This document shows, piece by piece, positions 8,479 to 17,375 of a DNA stretch of 64,000 nt (its first letter is position 1; each line of letters opens with the position of its first letter). The notes beneath the pieces were generated by a model. That model worked only from the letters and a program-made list of their open reading frames with translations. It was not told the origin of the DNA and searched no databases. The translations under genes were made by a program, and so were the position numbers. The stretch comes from Alphaproteobacteria bacterium (GTDB taxonomy: Bacteria; Pseudomonadota; Alphaproteobacteria; Caulobacterales; Parvularculaceae), in NCBI GenBank assembly GCA_030426465.1, contig JAUHYK010000010.1, positions 1-64,000 on the forward strand, given 5' to 3'.

Positions 8479-10065
8479 TTAGCCGCCCTGATCGACAGAA
8501 ATTCCAGCGTCGCGAAGCGCCGCCGCCATGGGATCGAGCGCCGCGCCGTAGCGCCGCCAGCGCCCCACCGAGCGGATATGGGGCTTTTCGCGGACCTGAA
8601 CGGCGCTCGCCGTCGCCACCGCGGATTTCTGTTCATGGAACGACAGGCATTGATCTTCCCACGGCAGATCGAGATAGCCGATCAGCGCGCGGGCGCCCGG
8701 CTCCAGATCGGCCACCGTCGCTTCATAGGAAATGTCGAAGAACCGGCCCGGAAAAAGCCGTCGCCAGTGATCCATCAGCTTCAGATAGCGGGCGTGATGA
8801 CGGCCCATCTCCCCTTGGTCATAGGAGTGATAATAAGCTTCGGCGAAAAGCTGTTTGTAGCTGGCGAAACAGGAATCCATGGGATTGCGCGTCAGATGCA
8901 CGATCCTGGCGTTGGGCAGCGCCGCAAGGATCAACGGAATATGAAGGTAATTGCCGGGCAGCTTGTCCACAAACCGCGGCGCATTCCCCTGCATCACCGC
9001 CGAGGCCCGCAAATATTCCTTGCCAAGCGCCGCCGGATCGACCGCCGCCGAGGCGCGTATCACGTCAGGCGCCCAGCGATCCGGGTTATCGGATTTTGTC
9101 AGCCTGCGTACCGAGAGGCCGAATTGCTGTAACTCCCCGGCAGACTCCACCATGGAATGGCTGGCGATGATGCGCTCTATTAGCGTTGTGCCTGTGCGCG
9201 GCTGGCCGACGACAAAGATAGGCGATGCGTCGTCATGACCCGCCGAAACATTCGCCGCCCACTCAGCGTCAAAGGTTTCATGGAGGGCGGCGAACATCGC
9301 CTCCTCCGTATTCTCCCTGTAATCGATGGTCGATCTTTTCGCCGCCGCGCCGGTCTCAAACGCGCGGAACGCCTGTTCCCACGCTTCGCAATCTTCGTAT
9401 TCTTTGCCGGCAGCGTAAGCGAGAAAGGCGCGCGAAGGCGTATCCTTCGCGCTCGCCGCTTTTTCCATCAACCTGTCCGCCCGCGCCGGACTTTCCGCTT
9501 TCTTCAGCGAGGAAAACAGCCATTCGGCTTGCGCTATATCGTCATGATGCGCGAGCAAGGCGGACAAGGTCTTTTCCGCCGCTTCGCTTTCGCCCAGGAA
9601 TATTTCCGCGCTGGCGAGATTGACCTGATAGGCTGGACGGTCGGGCGCGCGCTCCACGGCGCGGACGTACCATTGTTTCGCCTGCTGCTGGTCGCCAAGC
9701 GATGACGACACAACCCCGATCAGATCCGCCGAAGCCGCATCGGCGGGCCTCGCCGCGATTGCTTTTTCAAGCGCTTGCTCGGCGCGCAAGGGCTGACCCA
9801 GCCGGATAAAAATCCGCGCCAATTGCGCCCAACCGGCGCCGTGACCGGGGGCGAGTTTCACCACCGACCCGAATGCGCTCGCGGCGGTTTTAAGGTCATT
9901 CATGTCGAGCGCGATCAAACCGACGAGAAAATGGGTTTCGGGATGGGCGCGGTCGATCATCATCGCCGCCTTGCAACACTCGCCCGCCTTTGACGCATCG
10001 TCCCTGTTGAGGGCGGCGAAGCCGTCGCGCAGGAGCCCTGCAATCCGCTGCTGATTATCGCTCAT
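8479..10065 (-). CDS. TPR-containing sulfotransferase
   Basis: A 528-aa protein with two parts. Residues about 1-250 are helical tetratricopeptide repeats (for example AGWAQLARIFIRLGQPLRAE). Residues about 265-520 are a sulfotransferase domain with the PAPS 5'-phosphosulfate loop PIFVVGQPRTGTTLIERII and the 3'-phosphate motif RNPMDSCFASYKQLF. Such TPR-sulfotransferase fusions are common in marine alphaproteobacteria; they move sulfate from PAPS to a hydroxyl or amino group of an unknown acceptor, peptide, glycan or small molecule. No signal peptide is visible, so it is probably cytosolic. It is divergent from the amidohydrolase gene, and its link to the amine genes is positional only. Confidence 0.88.
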   Translation of the reverse strand: MSDNQQRIAGLLRDGFAALNRDDASKAGECCKAAMMIDRAHPETHFLVGLIALDMNDLKTAASAFGSVVKLAPGHGAGWAQLARIFIRLGQPLRAEQALEKAIAARPADAASADLIGVVSSSLGDQQQAKQWYVRAVERAPDRPAYQVNLASAEIFLGESEAAEKTLSALLAHHDDIAQAEWLFSSLKKAESPARADRLMEKAASAKDTPSRAFLAYAAGKEYEDCEAWEQAFRAFETGAAAKRSTIDYRENTEEAMFAALHETFDAEWAANVSAGHDDASPIFVVGQPRTGTTLIERIIASHSMVESAGELQQFGLSVRRLTKSDNPDRWAPDVIRASAAVDPAALGKEYLRASAVMQGNAPRFVDKLPGNYLHIPLILAALPNARIVHLTRNPMDSCFASYKQLFAEAYYHSYDQGEMGRHHARYLKLMDHWRRLFPGRFFDISYEATVADLEPGARALIGYLDLPWEDQCLSFHEQKSAVATASAVQVREKPHIRSVGRWRRYGAALDPMAAALRDAGISVDQGG

Positions 10066-10114
10066 CCAACTGTTCCGCTGACGCGCCCCCTTGTGAAGAA
10101 GCGCGGCCCATGAT

Positions 10115-10131
10115 CATCATGACCCATGATG
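10115..10131. promoter_or_regulatory. Inverted repeat in a divergent promoter region
   Basis: CATCATG-ACC-CATGATG is a perfect 7+3+7 inverted repeat in the 121-bp gap between the divergent sulfotransferase and amidohydrolase genes, 56 bp before the amidohydrolase start. It may be an operator; no regulator is indicated. Confidence 0.3.
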
Positions 10132-10186
10132 GAAGATTTCGCCGGATGATGAAAGCCACACTCCGGCGCCCGAAAAGAGAGAACAC

Positions 10187-12211
10187 ATGAAAATCAAGAC
10201 GCCCTGCCTCGCCGCCATGATAATTCTCGCGCTTGCTGCATGCGGCGCCAAAGAAGATGTTGCCGCTACTAGTGAAACTAAAGAAATTATCTTCATTAAT
10301 GGCCGCATCTATACAGCGAATGAAGACAGGGCGTTCGCCCCCGGCATGATCGTCCATGGAGACGAAATCGTCGAAATATTATCCGACGAACTGCTTGGTA
10401 TGTCCGTCGATGAGGATAAATACGAAATCATTGACCTTGAAGGCCGTCTTGTTCTCCCCGGCCTTCATGACGCGCATATCCACCCCATCAGCGCCATGCC
10501 GGTGCCTGTTTGCAGCCTTGAAAACACGCCGATGACGCTGGCGGAAATCGCTGCTTATTCCAGCGACTGCACCGCGCAACCCGGTATGGCCGAAGGCGAC
10601 TGGCTTGTTGTGCTGGCGTGGAACTTCGCCGCGGGAAACCAGCCGGGCGAAGACTTTAAAACCATCCGCGAAGCGCTGGACGCCGTTTCAACGGAGCAGC
10701 CCGTGATCCTGCGCGGCAGCGACGGACATCATTACGGCGTCAACTCTGTCGCCCTCGCCCGCGCAAAAAACGCGGATGGAGACATTGTCGGCTTTACGAA
10801 GGAAACTCTTTCAACAGACTTCGCCGATCTCGCGGCTTATATCGGCGTCGATGAAACCGGCGAACCAAATGGACGGCTGACCGAAGATTATGCGCTGACG
10901 GCGATTGACGCCGGCAGCCTTCTTGATTCCGGGCTCGCGAAATCGCGCGAGGCGCCGGAATTGTTGATGAAGGTGACGCTTCCCAAGGGCATCACCTCTT
11001 TTCTCGACGCCGCCGCCAGCCCGGACACCCTCGACATTTACGACGCTTTGCGCGCCAAAAACGGGTTCCATGCGCGTGCGCATCTGGCGCTCTATTTCGA
11101 CCCAAGCGAATATGGCGATGAAAGCGGAACCGTCGATTACGCGACGATTTTAAACAAAGCGAATGCGATCCGCGAAAAATATGCAGACGATCCCCTGATC
11201 GAAGCAGACTTTCTTAAACTCTTCGCTGACGGCGTGCTCGAGGGCGACCCCCTTTCCGATCCGCCAATGCTGCCCAACGCGGCTTCATCCCGTAATTACC
11301 TGCAACCGATATACGAATGGGATGACGAAGCCCAATGGGTGCGCGTCGCCGGTTACGCCGATACATCAAGCGCGCTTTGCGAAAACACCCGCGCCGAGAT
11401 CGCCGCTGGAAACTCGCCTGACGCCGTCGCGTTTAAGGCGACAAACGGTTTTCACCCCATGCAATGCCTTCAGGCCAACGGTGTTCTTCAGCATCCTGAA
11501 CAGATGATCATGGATTATGTGCGCGAAGGCGACAAAGCCGGTTTCACCTGGCACATCCACGCCATCGGCGACCGCGCCATTCGGACCTCCATCGACGCTA
11601 TCGAGGCGGCGCGCATCGCCAATCACAGCGGCGCCAAACATATTATCACCCATCTGCAACTTGTGCGGCCCGAAGATTTCGACCGCTTCGCTGCGAATGA
11701 CATCTATGCATCGTTCACTTTCGCCTGGGCGTCGCGGGACACACAATATGACGCCACGGTCATTCCCTTTGTTGACCGCGCCGACGGCCCGAACGGCATG
11801 TATGACCCCGATGGATATTATTTCAGCAATGTCTATCCGGCGGCCTCCCTGCGCGACGCCGGCGCCGTCATTATAGCAGGATCCGATGCACCCGTGGACA
11901 CAAAGGACCCACGCCCCTTCATCAACATAGAAGGCGCCGTTTCACGCTCTATTTTCGGCTTGCCGCCGCTGAATGGAAATCAGGCGATTTCGATTTATGA
12001 CGCCGTTGACGCCTACACGATCAATGCAGCGAAAGCGCTAAAGCAAGACGACATCGCCGGCTCGCTGGAGCCCGGCAAGAAAGCCGACTTCATCATACTC
12101 GATCAGGATATTTTCGATCTCGCCGAGAACGGAAATGCTTCTGACATAAGCGAAACCAATGTGCTGGAAACGTGGTTTGGCGGCAGGAAAGTCTATTCCT
12201 CCGGGGAATAA
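10187..12211 (+). CDS. YtcJ-like metal-dependent amidohydrolase lipoprotein
   Basis: A 674-aa amidohydrolase superfamily member of the YtcJ (amidohydrolase_3) type. The start codon follows AAGAGAGAACAC. A signal peptide ends in LALAAC, so the protein should be lipidated at about Cys19 and exported. Metal-site motifs are LPGLHDAHIHP (the HxH strand), HIHAIGDRAI, ITHLQLVRPEDFDRF and IAGSDAPVDTKDPRPF (the final Asp). These enzymes hydrolyse amide, imide or ester bonds of small molecules; the substrate is unknown. Its position between a sulfotransferase and the gntR/amine operon suggests release of an amine or amino acid from a conjugate in the periplasm, which is inference. Its last 19 bases overlap the convergent gntR gene. 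Confidence 0.87.
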   Translation: MKIKTPCLAAMIILALAACGAKEDVAATSETKEIIFINGRIYTANEDRAFAPGMIVHGDEIVEILSDELLGMSVDEDKYEIIDLEGRLVLPGLHDAHIHPISAMPVPVCSLENTPMTLAEIAAYSSDCTAQPGMAEGDWLVVLAWNFAAGNQPGEDFKTIREALDAVSTEQPVILRGSDGHHYGVNSVALARAKNADGDIVGFTKETLSTDFADLAAYIGVDETGEPNGRLTEDYALTAIDAGSLLDSGLAKSREAPELLMKVTLPKGITSFLDAAASPDTLDIYDALRAKNGFHARAHLALYFDPSEYGDESGTVDYATILNKANAIREKYADDPLIEADFLKLFADGVLEGDPLSDPPMLPNAASSRNYLQPIYEWDDEAQWVRVAGYADTSSALCENTRAEIAAGNSPDAVAFKATNGFHPMQCLQANGVLQHPEQMIMDYVREGDKAGFTWHIHAIGDRAIRTSIDAIEAARIANHSGAKHIITHLQLVRPEDFDRFAANDIYASFTFAWASRDTQYDATVIPFVDRADGPNGMYDPDGYYFSNVYPAASLRDAGAVIIAGSDAPVDTKDPRPFINIEGAVSRSIFGLPPLNGNQAISIYDAVDAYTINAAKALKQDDIAGSLEPGKKADFIILDQDIFDLAENGNASDISETNVLETWFGGRKVYSSGE

Positions 12212-12921
12212 CCGCGAACGATATTGCTCATGCCCTGCATGATGTCTTCGCGAACGGCGGTCTCAAGTTTTTCGGGATCGCCGGCGCGCAAGGCCGCAAC
12301 AATTTCCTTGTGCTTGTCATCGTCCAGCGACGAGGTGCCAAGCCTGCCGATGACAACACGCATGAACGGTCCGGTCTGTAACCACAGGCTTTCCACTAGC
12401 CCAAGATAGACCGGCGCCTCGGGCGCTTCATAAAGCGCGAAGTGAAACTCGCTGTTGTATTTCGCATAATCAGCGCTGTCCCCGCGCTTGATCGCCTGAT
12501 CGAGCGCTTCGTCAATCGTCGTCAGCGCCTCGGCCAGCGCCTCCCGCGCTTCCGCCGACGCTTTTGCGGCGCGCGCGGCGAGCGACGGCTCCAGCGCAAG
12601 GCGCGCATCGCAAAGCTCTTCAAGTTTTTCCTGGCTCATCCGCGCGACTGCGACGCGCCTCGTCGGTGTGATCTCCAGCGCGCCTTGGGCCGCAAGCTGG
12701 CGGATCGCTTCGCGCGCCGGCATGGCGCTCACACCGAATTCAGCCGCGAGCCCACGCACGGAAAGGGCGCGCCCCGGTTCAAGCTGACCGGAAATGATCG
12801 CCCGCCGCAGGCGCTGATAGACCTCCTCATGCACCGCCGCCGGGCGGGTGAGGCCGTTATCCTGTGAGGTTTTGTCGGGGGCCGCTAACGCCGTCATGCT
12901 CGTCGCCTTTGTTAAAGCCAT
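12193..12921 (-). CDS. GntR family (FadR/FCD) transcriptional regulator
   Basis: About 242 aa. The longest frame opens with TTG at 13002, but ATG at 12921 (preceded by GGGGAAG) is a better start, with ATG at 12897 as an alternative. The N-terminal winged helix-turn-helix is typical GntR (VHEEVYQRLRRAIISGQLEPG, then LAAEFGVSAMPAREAIRQLA). The C-terminal FCD domain is all-helical, with conserved LCDARLALEPSLA and metal-site histidines in NSEFHFALY and DDKHKEIVAAL. Such regulators usually repress a neighbouring catabolic operon and respond to an organic acid or amine intermediate. It is divergent from the amine-degradation operon starting at 13274, with a GTGATCAC palindrome between them. Confidence 0.9.
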   Translation of the reverse strand: MALTKATSMTALAAPDKTSQDNGLTRPAAVHEEVYQRLRRAIISGQLEPGRALSVRGLAAEFGVSAMPAREAIRQLAAQGALEITPTRRVAVARMSQEKLEELCDARLALEPSLAARAAKASAEAREALAEALTTIDEALDQAIKRGDSADYAKYNSEFHFALYEAPEAPVYLGLVESLWLQTGPFMRVVIGRLGTSSLDDDKHKEIVAALRAGDPEKLETAVREDIMQGMSNIVRGYSPEE

Positions 12922-13273
12922 GCCCGCTTCCCCATCAGCCCCGCTTCCTGTCAGCGTTGACCGCGCATGTCGTGGGAGGGACCTTAGGGCCTTTCCGCCC
13001 AAAAGGAAGACCGGCCCTGGCCGCCGCTTACCCCCTCCTCGCCAAAGGGTCTTGCGCTGCCCTTCGGCCCGGATTAATTGTGATCACGTTTTGGCGGCTT
13101 GTGAAGTATTCGCCTTTCGTTAGGCTAAAACAGGCGAATATGGGGCCCCGTCCCGGCGGCCGGCGACACCGGGAGGAAGGTCTCCCGCGATGCTAGGCCC
13201 CCGAAACAACGAGACAAGTTTCAACGGGCGTTGTGCGCCGCCATCCCGGCGGCGTAACCGCTCAAGGTGATTT
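12922..13273. other. 352-bp divergent regulatory region between gntR and the amine operon
   Basis: This gap separates gntR (minus) from the first ligase gene (plus). It holds the palindrome at 13076-13092 and no convincing gene. The 5' leader of the ligase gene includes GC-rich segments and ends with AAGGTG as a ribosome site. No confident -35/-10 pair was found. Confidence 0.5.
13076..13092. promoter_or_regulatory. Candidate GntR operator
   Basis: AATTGTGATCACGTTTT has a perfect 8-bp core GTGATCAC with partial symmetry outside it. The 10-mer TTGTGATCAC is shared with the 16-bp palindrome at 8463-8478. Its place between gntR and the divergent operon is where an autoregulated repressor site is expected. 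Confidence 0.5.
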
Positions 13274-14623
13274 ATGGATTTAACCGAACTGAAGGAATGG
13301 ATGCGCGAGCGCCGCATCGGAGACGTTTCCTGCCTGACGCCCGATATGGGCGGCGCCGCGCGCGGCAAAAACATGACGCCGGGGCTTTTCCTTTCGAGCC
13401 TCGAAAACAAGAGCCTCCGAATACCCGAGGCGACCTACACCATCTCCGCCCATGGTGAGATGAGCTACAATGATCATGTGGCGGGAACCGAACGCGACCT
13501 CGTGCTGGCGCCGGACCTCGACACGATTCATCTGGCGCCATGGAACACCGACGCGACCGCTGCGGTCATCTGCGATGCATTTACCGATCAGGGCGCGCCC
13601 TTTAACATCGCGCCGCGTCAGGTTCTGCGCAATGTGCTTGAGCTTTATCACCAAAAGGGATGGACGCCGATTGTCGGACCCGAGGTTGAGTTTTATCTCA
13701 TTGCGCGTTTCACCGATGTTGTGCTTGAGCCGCGCGCGCCAGACGGCGCCTCAGGCCTGCGCGAATTCGGACAGCATGTTTACTCGCTCGACGCCATCGA
13801 TGAATTCGATAAACTCTTTGAAGAGCTTTATCAGTTCTGCGACGTTCAGCACATCGATCTAGAAACGCTGATTCACGAAGACGGCCCCTGCCAATTCGAA
13901 GTGAACATTCGCCATGGCGAAGCCATGCGCGTCGCCGATCAGCTTTTCCTGTTCAAGCGTCTCGCGCGCCAGGTCGCCAAACGCCACGGCATGTTCGTCA
14001 CTTTCATGGCGAAACCCTACGCCGATGAAAGCGGTTCATCGATCCACCTGCATCAAAGCGTTGTTGACCGAAAAACCGGCCGTAACATTTTCGCCGCCGC
14101 CGATGGCGAAGATTCCGATATGTTCCGCCATTATATTGGCGGGCTGCAGGCGCATTTACCGGCTGCTATGCCGCTTTTCGCCCCCTACACAAACTCCTAT
14201 AACCGCTTTGAAGCGTTTATGAGCGCGCCGACCAACACCCATTGGGGCCGCGAAAACCGCACCGTCGGTCTTCGCGTTCCCGCCAGCGGACCCGAAGCGC
14301 GCCGGGTTGAAAACCGCATTTCCGGCGCGGATATCAACCCGTATCTCGCGATCGCTGCATCGCTTGTCTGCGGTTATATCGGCATGGCCGACAAGATCGA
14401 ACCACGCGCTGAATATGTGGGGCAAGGATATGAAGACCGCGAGCGCCCCCTGCCCGCGACCCTGACGGAAAGCGTGGAGACCTTCGCCAATTCCGACATT
14501 TTGAAACATTATCTGGGCGAAGGGTTTGTCGACACCTATGTCGGCATAAAACGCTCCGAATATGAGCACCGCTCAAGCGTCCTCAGCCCCTGGGACGTCC
14601 GCTTCCTGATGGTCAATGTGTAA
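13274..14623 (+). CDS. PuuA-like glutamine synthetase family ligase (first copy)
   Basis: A 449-aa type I glutamine synthetase fold enzyme. Catalytic-domain motifs are VGPEVEFYLI, CQFEVNIRHGEA, FMAKPYADESGSSIHLHQSV, NSYNRFEAF and ENRISGADINPYLAIA. It is shorter than true GlnA, and I do not see the adenylylation-site tyrosine region. It therefore belongs with gamma-glutamylpolyamine or other gamma-glutamylamide synthetases, which ligate glutamate to an amine using ATP. It is the first gene of a four-gene operon with an aminotransferase 3 nt downstream, a second ligase and a PuuB-like oxidase. This is the gamma-glutamylation route of polyamine breakdown. Which amine each ligase prefers is unknown. 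Confidence 0.88.
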   Translation: MDLTELKEWMRERRIGDVSCLTPDMGGAARGKNMTPGLFLSSLENKSLRIPEATYTISAHGEMSYNDHVAGTERDLVLAPDLDTIHLAPWNTDATAAVICDAFTDQGAPFNIAPRQVLRNVLELYHQKGWTPIVGPEVEFYLIARFTDVVLEPRAPDGASGLREFGQHVYSLDAIDEFDKLFEELYQFCDVQHIDLETLIHEDGPCQFEVNIRHGEAMRVADQLFLFKRLARQVAKRHGMFVTFMAKPYADESGSSIHLHQSVVDRKTGRNIFAAADGEDSDMFRHYIGGLQAHLPAAMPLFAPYTNSYNRFEAFMSAPTNTHWGRENRTVGLRVPASGPEARRVENRISGADINPYLAIAASLVCGYIGMADKIEPRAEYVGQGYEDRERPLPATLTESVETFANSDILKHYLGEGFVDTYVGIKRSEYEHRSSVLSPWDVRFLMVNV

Positions 14624-14625
14624 TC

Positions 14626-15990
14626 ATGAAACCGAATATCGACATCAAGGCGCTCGACAACGCCCACCATCTGCATCCTTTTTCAACCCATCACGAACTG
14701 CGGGAAAAGGGACCGCGCGTTATCACGCATGCGGACGGCGTCTATATTTATGACGAAGACGGCGTACGCATTCTCGACGGCATGGCGGGGCTGTGGTGCG
14801 TTAATCTCGGTTACGGCAGACAGGAACTGGTTGACGCCGCCGCCGAGGCGATGAAAACGCTAAGCTATTACAATCTGTTTTTTCAGACGACGACGCCCTA
14901 CGCCGCTAAACTCGCGGACCTCATTTCGCAAAAAACGCCTGAAGGCCTCGACCAAATCACTTTCGCCTGTTCGGGTTCGGAGGCCGTCGACGGCGCCATC
15001 AAGCTGATCTGGTATTACTGGAACCTGAAAGGCAAACCGGAAAAGAAAGCGATCATCTCGCGCGAGCGCGCCTATCACGGCTCGACTGCGGCGGCGGCGA
15101 GCCTGTCAGGGCTCCCCTTTATGCAAGGGATTTTCGATCTCCCCCTGCCGCGCTTTCATCATATCGGGCCGACGCCGCATTATTATGAATATGCAGAAGC
15201 CGGCGAAAGCGAGCATGACTTCGCCATGCGCTGCGCCAAGGCGCTGGAAGATAAAATCCTCGAGCTTGGCCCTCAAAATGTCGCAGCCTTTGCTGGAGAG
15301 CCTGTCATGGGCGCCGGCGGGTTGATGCTGCCGCCCGAAGGCTACTGGCCGGAGATTGAACGCATCTGCCGTAAATATGATGTTCTTCTGTGGTCGGACG
15401 AAGTGATCTGCGGTTTCGGCCGCACCGGCGAATGGTTCGGTTGTCAGACCTATGGCTTCACGCCCGACATTATGACCATGGCGAAAGGCGTCACCAGCGG
15501 ATACCAGCCACTTTCAGCGATTGCGCTGAACACTCGCGTCGCTGAGCCGATCATCAACGCCGACACAGAAATGGCGCATGGTTTCACCTATTCCGGGCAT
15601 CCGGTTGCGGCTGCTGTCGCCATTCGGAATATCGAACTTATTGACGAGCTTGGTCTGGTGGGGCCCCGCGGCGAAGAGACCGCGCACTATTTTCAGGACA
15701 AGTTGAAAACGCTCAACGACCATCCCCTCGTCGGACAGACGCGCGGCGTCGGGCTTCTCGGCGCTCTTGAACTCGTCAAGAATAAAGAGACAAAAGAGCG
15801 GTTTTCACCCGGCGGCCATGCTGGCGTTGTCTGCCGCGGTCATTGCTTTGAAACCGGCGTCGTTATGCGCGCCGTGGGTGACACCATGTTCCTTTGCCCG
15901 CCCCTCGTCATCACCAACGCAGAAATCGACGAACTGTTTGACCTCGTGCGCACAGCGCTCGATAAAACAGCCGCAGAACTCAGCGTCTGA
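14626..15990 (+). CDS. SpuC-like class III aminotransferase
   Basis: A 454-aa class III PLP aminotransferase. The motif LLWSDEVICGFGRTGEWFG precedes MTMAKGVTSGYQPLSA, whose Lys287 should hold PLP; ACSGSEAVDGAIKLIWYY is the cofactor-binding turn. The KGVTSGYQPLSA context is typical of putrescine/polyamine:pyruvate transaminases (SpuC type). It starts 3 nt after the first ligase stop and 8 nt before the second ligase, so it is part of that operon. It may provide a direct transamination route parallel to the gamma-glutamyl route. It differs clearly from the aminotransferase at 2098-3444. Confidence 0.9.
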   Translation: MKPNIDIKALDNAHHLHPFSTHHELREKGPRVITHADGVYIYDEDGVRILDGMAGLWCVNLGYGRQELVDAAAEAMKTLSYYNLFFQTTTPYAAKLADLISQKTPEGLDQITFACSGSEAVDGAIKLIWYYWNLKGKPEKKAIISRERAYHGSTAAAASLSGLPFMQGIFDLPLPRFHHIGPTPHYYEYAEAGESEHDFAMRCAKALEDKILELGPQNVAAFAGEPVMGAGGLMLPPEGYWPEIERICRKYDVLLWSDEVICGFGRTGEWFGCQTYGFTPDIMTMAKGVTSGYQPLSAIALNTRVAEPIINADTEMAHGFTYSGHPVAAAVAIRNIELIDELGLVGPRGEETAHYFQDKLKTLNDHPLVGQTRGVGLLGALELVKNKETKERFSPGGHAGVVCRGHCFETGVVMRAVGDTMFLCPPLVITNAEIDELFDLVRTALDKTAAELSV

Positions 15991-15998
15991 CGGACATC

Positions 15999-17375
15999 AT
16001 GGCGGGACCGGATCAAAAACTGAAAGCCGAAGCGAAAAAATTTCTGGAGACCAATCCGGAAGTAAAATTCGTCGATGCTTTTCTGGCTGACCTTAACGGC
16101 GTCCTTCGCGGCAAGCGCCTGCCTGCGAAGCAGGCGCTTAACGTGTTCGATAACGGATTGCGCCTTCCGCGTTCGCTGATCGGCGTCGATGTATGGGGCT
16201 ATGACGTCATGGACAATGGTCTTGTGCTTGAGACCGGCGATGTGGACGGGCTATGCTTTCCCGGGGGAGCTGGCTTGTCGCCCTGTTCTTGGTCCGGCGG
16301 CGACGCCGCGCAAATCATGCTGATGATGGGCGATGAGGATGGCGGGCCATTTTCCGCCGATCCGCGCCAATTGTTGATCGACATGAAGGCGCGCCTTGCG
16401 GAGATCGGCCTTCACCCCGTTGCAGCGATGGAGCTTGAGTTCTATCTCCTCTCGAAGAAAACCGACGAGTTGGGCCGGCCTTTACGGCCCGCGCGCAACG
16501 CCACCAATCGTCGGATTGGCGACGCGCGCATGTACGCCATGTCCGAACTCGATAATTTCAGCGTCTTCTTCAGCGATCTCTATGCCGCCTGTGAGGCGCA
16601 AGGCCTGCCGCTTGGCGCCGCGATCGTTGAAGGCGGCGCAAGCCAGTTCGAAGTCAATCTCATGCATCAGGCGGACATCGTCGCCGCCGCTGATCAGGCG
16701 ATGTTGTTCCGGCGCACGGTCAACGGGGTCGCCGATAAAAACGGCCTGATCGCCAGCTTCATGGCGAAACCTTTTGGCGACGCCGCCGGCAACGGCCTTC
16801 ATGTTCATATGAGCATGCTGGACGACAAGGGCGACAACGTTTTCGCCGGAGACGGCGACACCGGGTCGGAAACCCTCCATCAGGCGATTGCAGGTCTCCT
16901 CGCCGCCGCACCGGAAGCGATGATTTTCCTGGCGCCGCATTTGAATTCCTATCGCCGGTTTCAGGACGCGAGCCATGCGCCAACCTCCCTCACCTGGGGA
17001 TATGAGAACCGCACCGCCGCAATCCGCATTCCCAATGACGCGCCCAAAAATCGCCGCTTTGAATTCCGCATCGCCGGCGCGGACGCCAATCCCTACCTTC
17101 TTATGGCGTCGCTTCTTGGCGGGGTTTTCCATGGCGTTCAAAACAAGCTGACGCCGCCGCCCGTGACCGAAGGCAACGCCTATGAGGCCAACGCGCCAAA
17201 AGTGCCGACAGCATGGGACGATGCGACCGACGCGTTTGAAAACGGAAAAATTCTGGCGCCGCTTTTCGGTGAATTGTTCACGCGTGTGTTCATCGCGTTG
17301 AAGCGTCAGGAAATCCAGAAGGCGAATGAACGCGTCACCGACTTCGAATATGATTCCTACCTGCAGGCATTTTGA
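15999..17375 (+). CDS. PuuA-like glutamine synthetase family ligase (second copy)
   Basis: A 458-aa second type I glutamine synthetase-fold ligase, clearly diverged from the copy at 13274. Motifs include VAAMELEFYLLS, ASQFEVNLMHQADIV, FMAKPFGDAAGNGLHVHMS, LNSYRRFQDASHAP and FRIAGADANPYLLMA. It begins GTxD-like with VDAFLADLNGVLRGKRLP, the beta-grasp region common in this family. Two ligases in one operon suggest two amine substrates (for example putrescine and a longer polyamine or ethanolamine) or a heteromeric enzyme; both are inference. Its TGA stop overlaps the ATG of the downstream FAD oxidase by one base, indicating coupled translation. Confidence 0.88.
   Translation: MAGPDQKLKAEAKKFLETNPEVKFVDAFLADLNGVLRGKRLPAKQALNVFDNGLRLPRSLIGVDVWGYDVMDNGLVLETGDVDGLCFPGGAGLSPCSWSGGDAAQIMLMMGDEDGGPFSADPRQLLIDMKARLAEIGLHPVAAMELEFYLLSKKTDELGRPLRPARNATNRRIGDARMYAMSELDNFSVFFSDLYAACEAQGLPLGAAIVEGGASQFEVNLMHQADIVAAADQAMLFRRTVNGVADKNGLIASFMAKPFGDAAGNGLHVHMSMLDDKGDNVFAGDGDTGSETLHQAIAGLLAAAPEAMIFLAPHLNSYRRFQDASHAPTSLTWGYENRTAAIRIPNDAPKNRRFEFRIAGADANPYLLMASLLGGVFHGVQNKLTPPPVTEGNAYEANAPKVPTAWDDATDAFENGKILAPLFGELFTRVFIALKRQEIQKANERVTDFEYDSYLQAF

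Noticed and set aside
12922..13002. N-terminal extension of GntR from TTG 13002
   Set aside because: The added residues look unlike a GntR N-terminus, and ATG 12921 has a better ribosome site.
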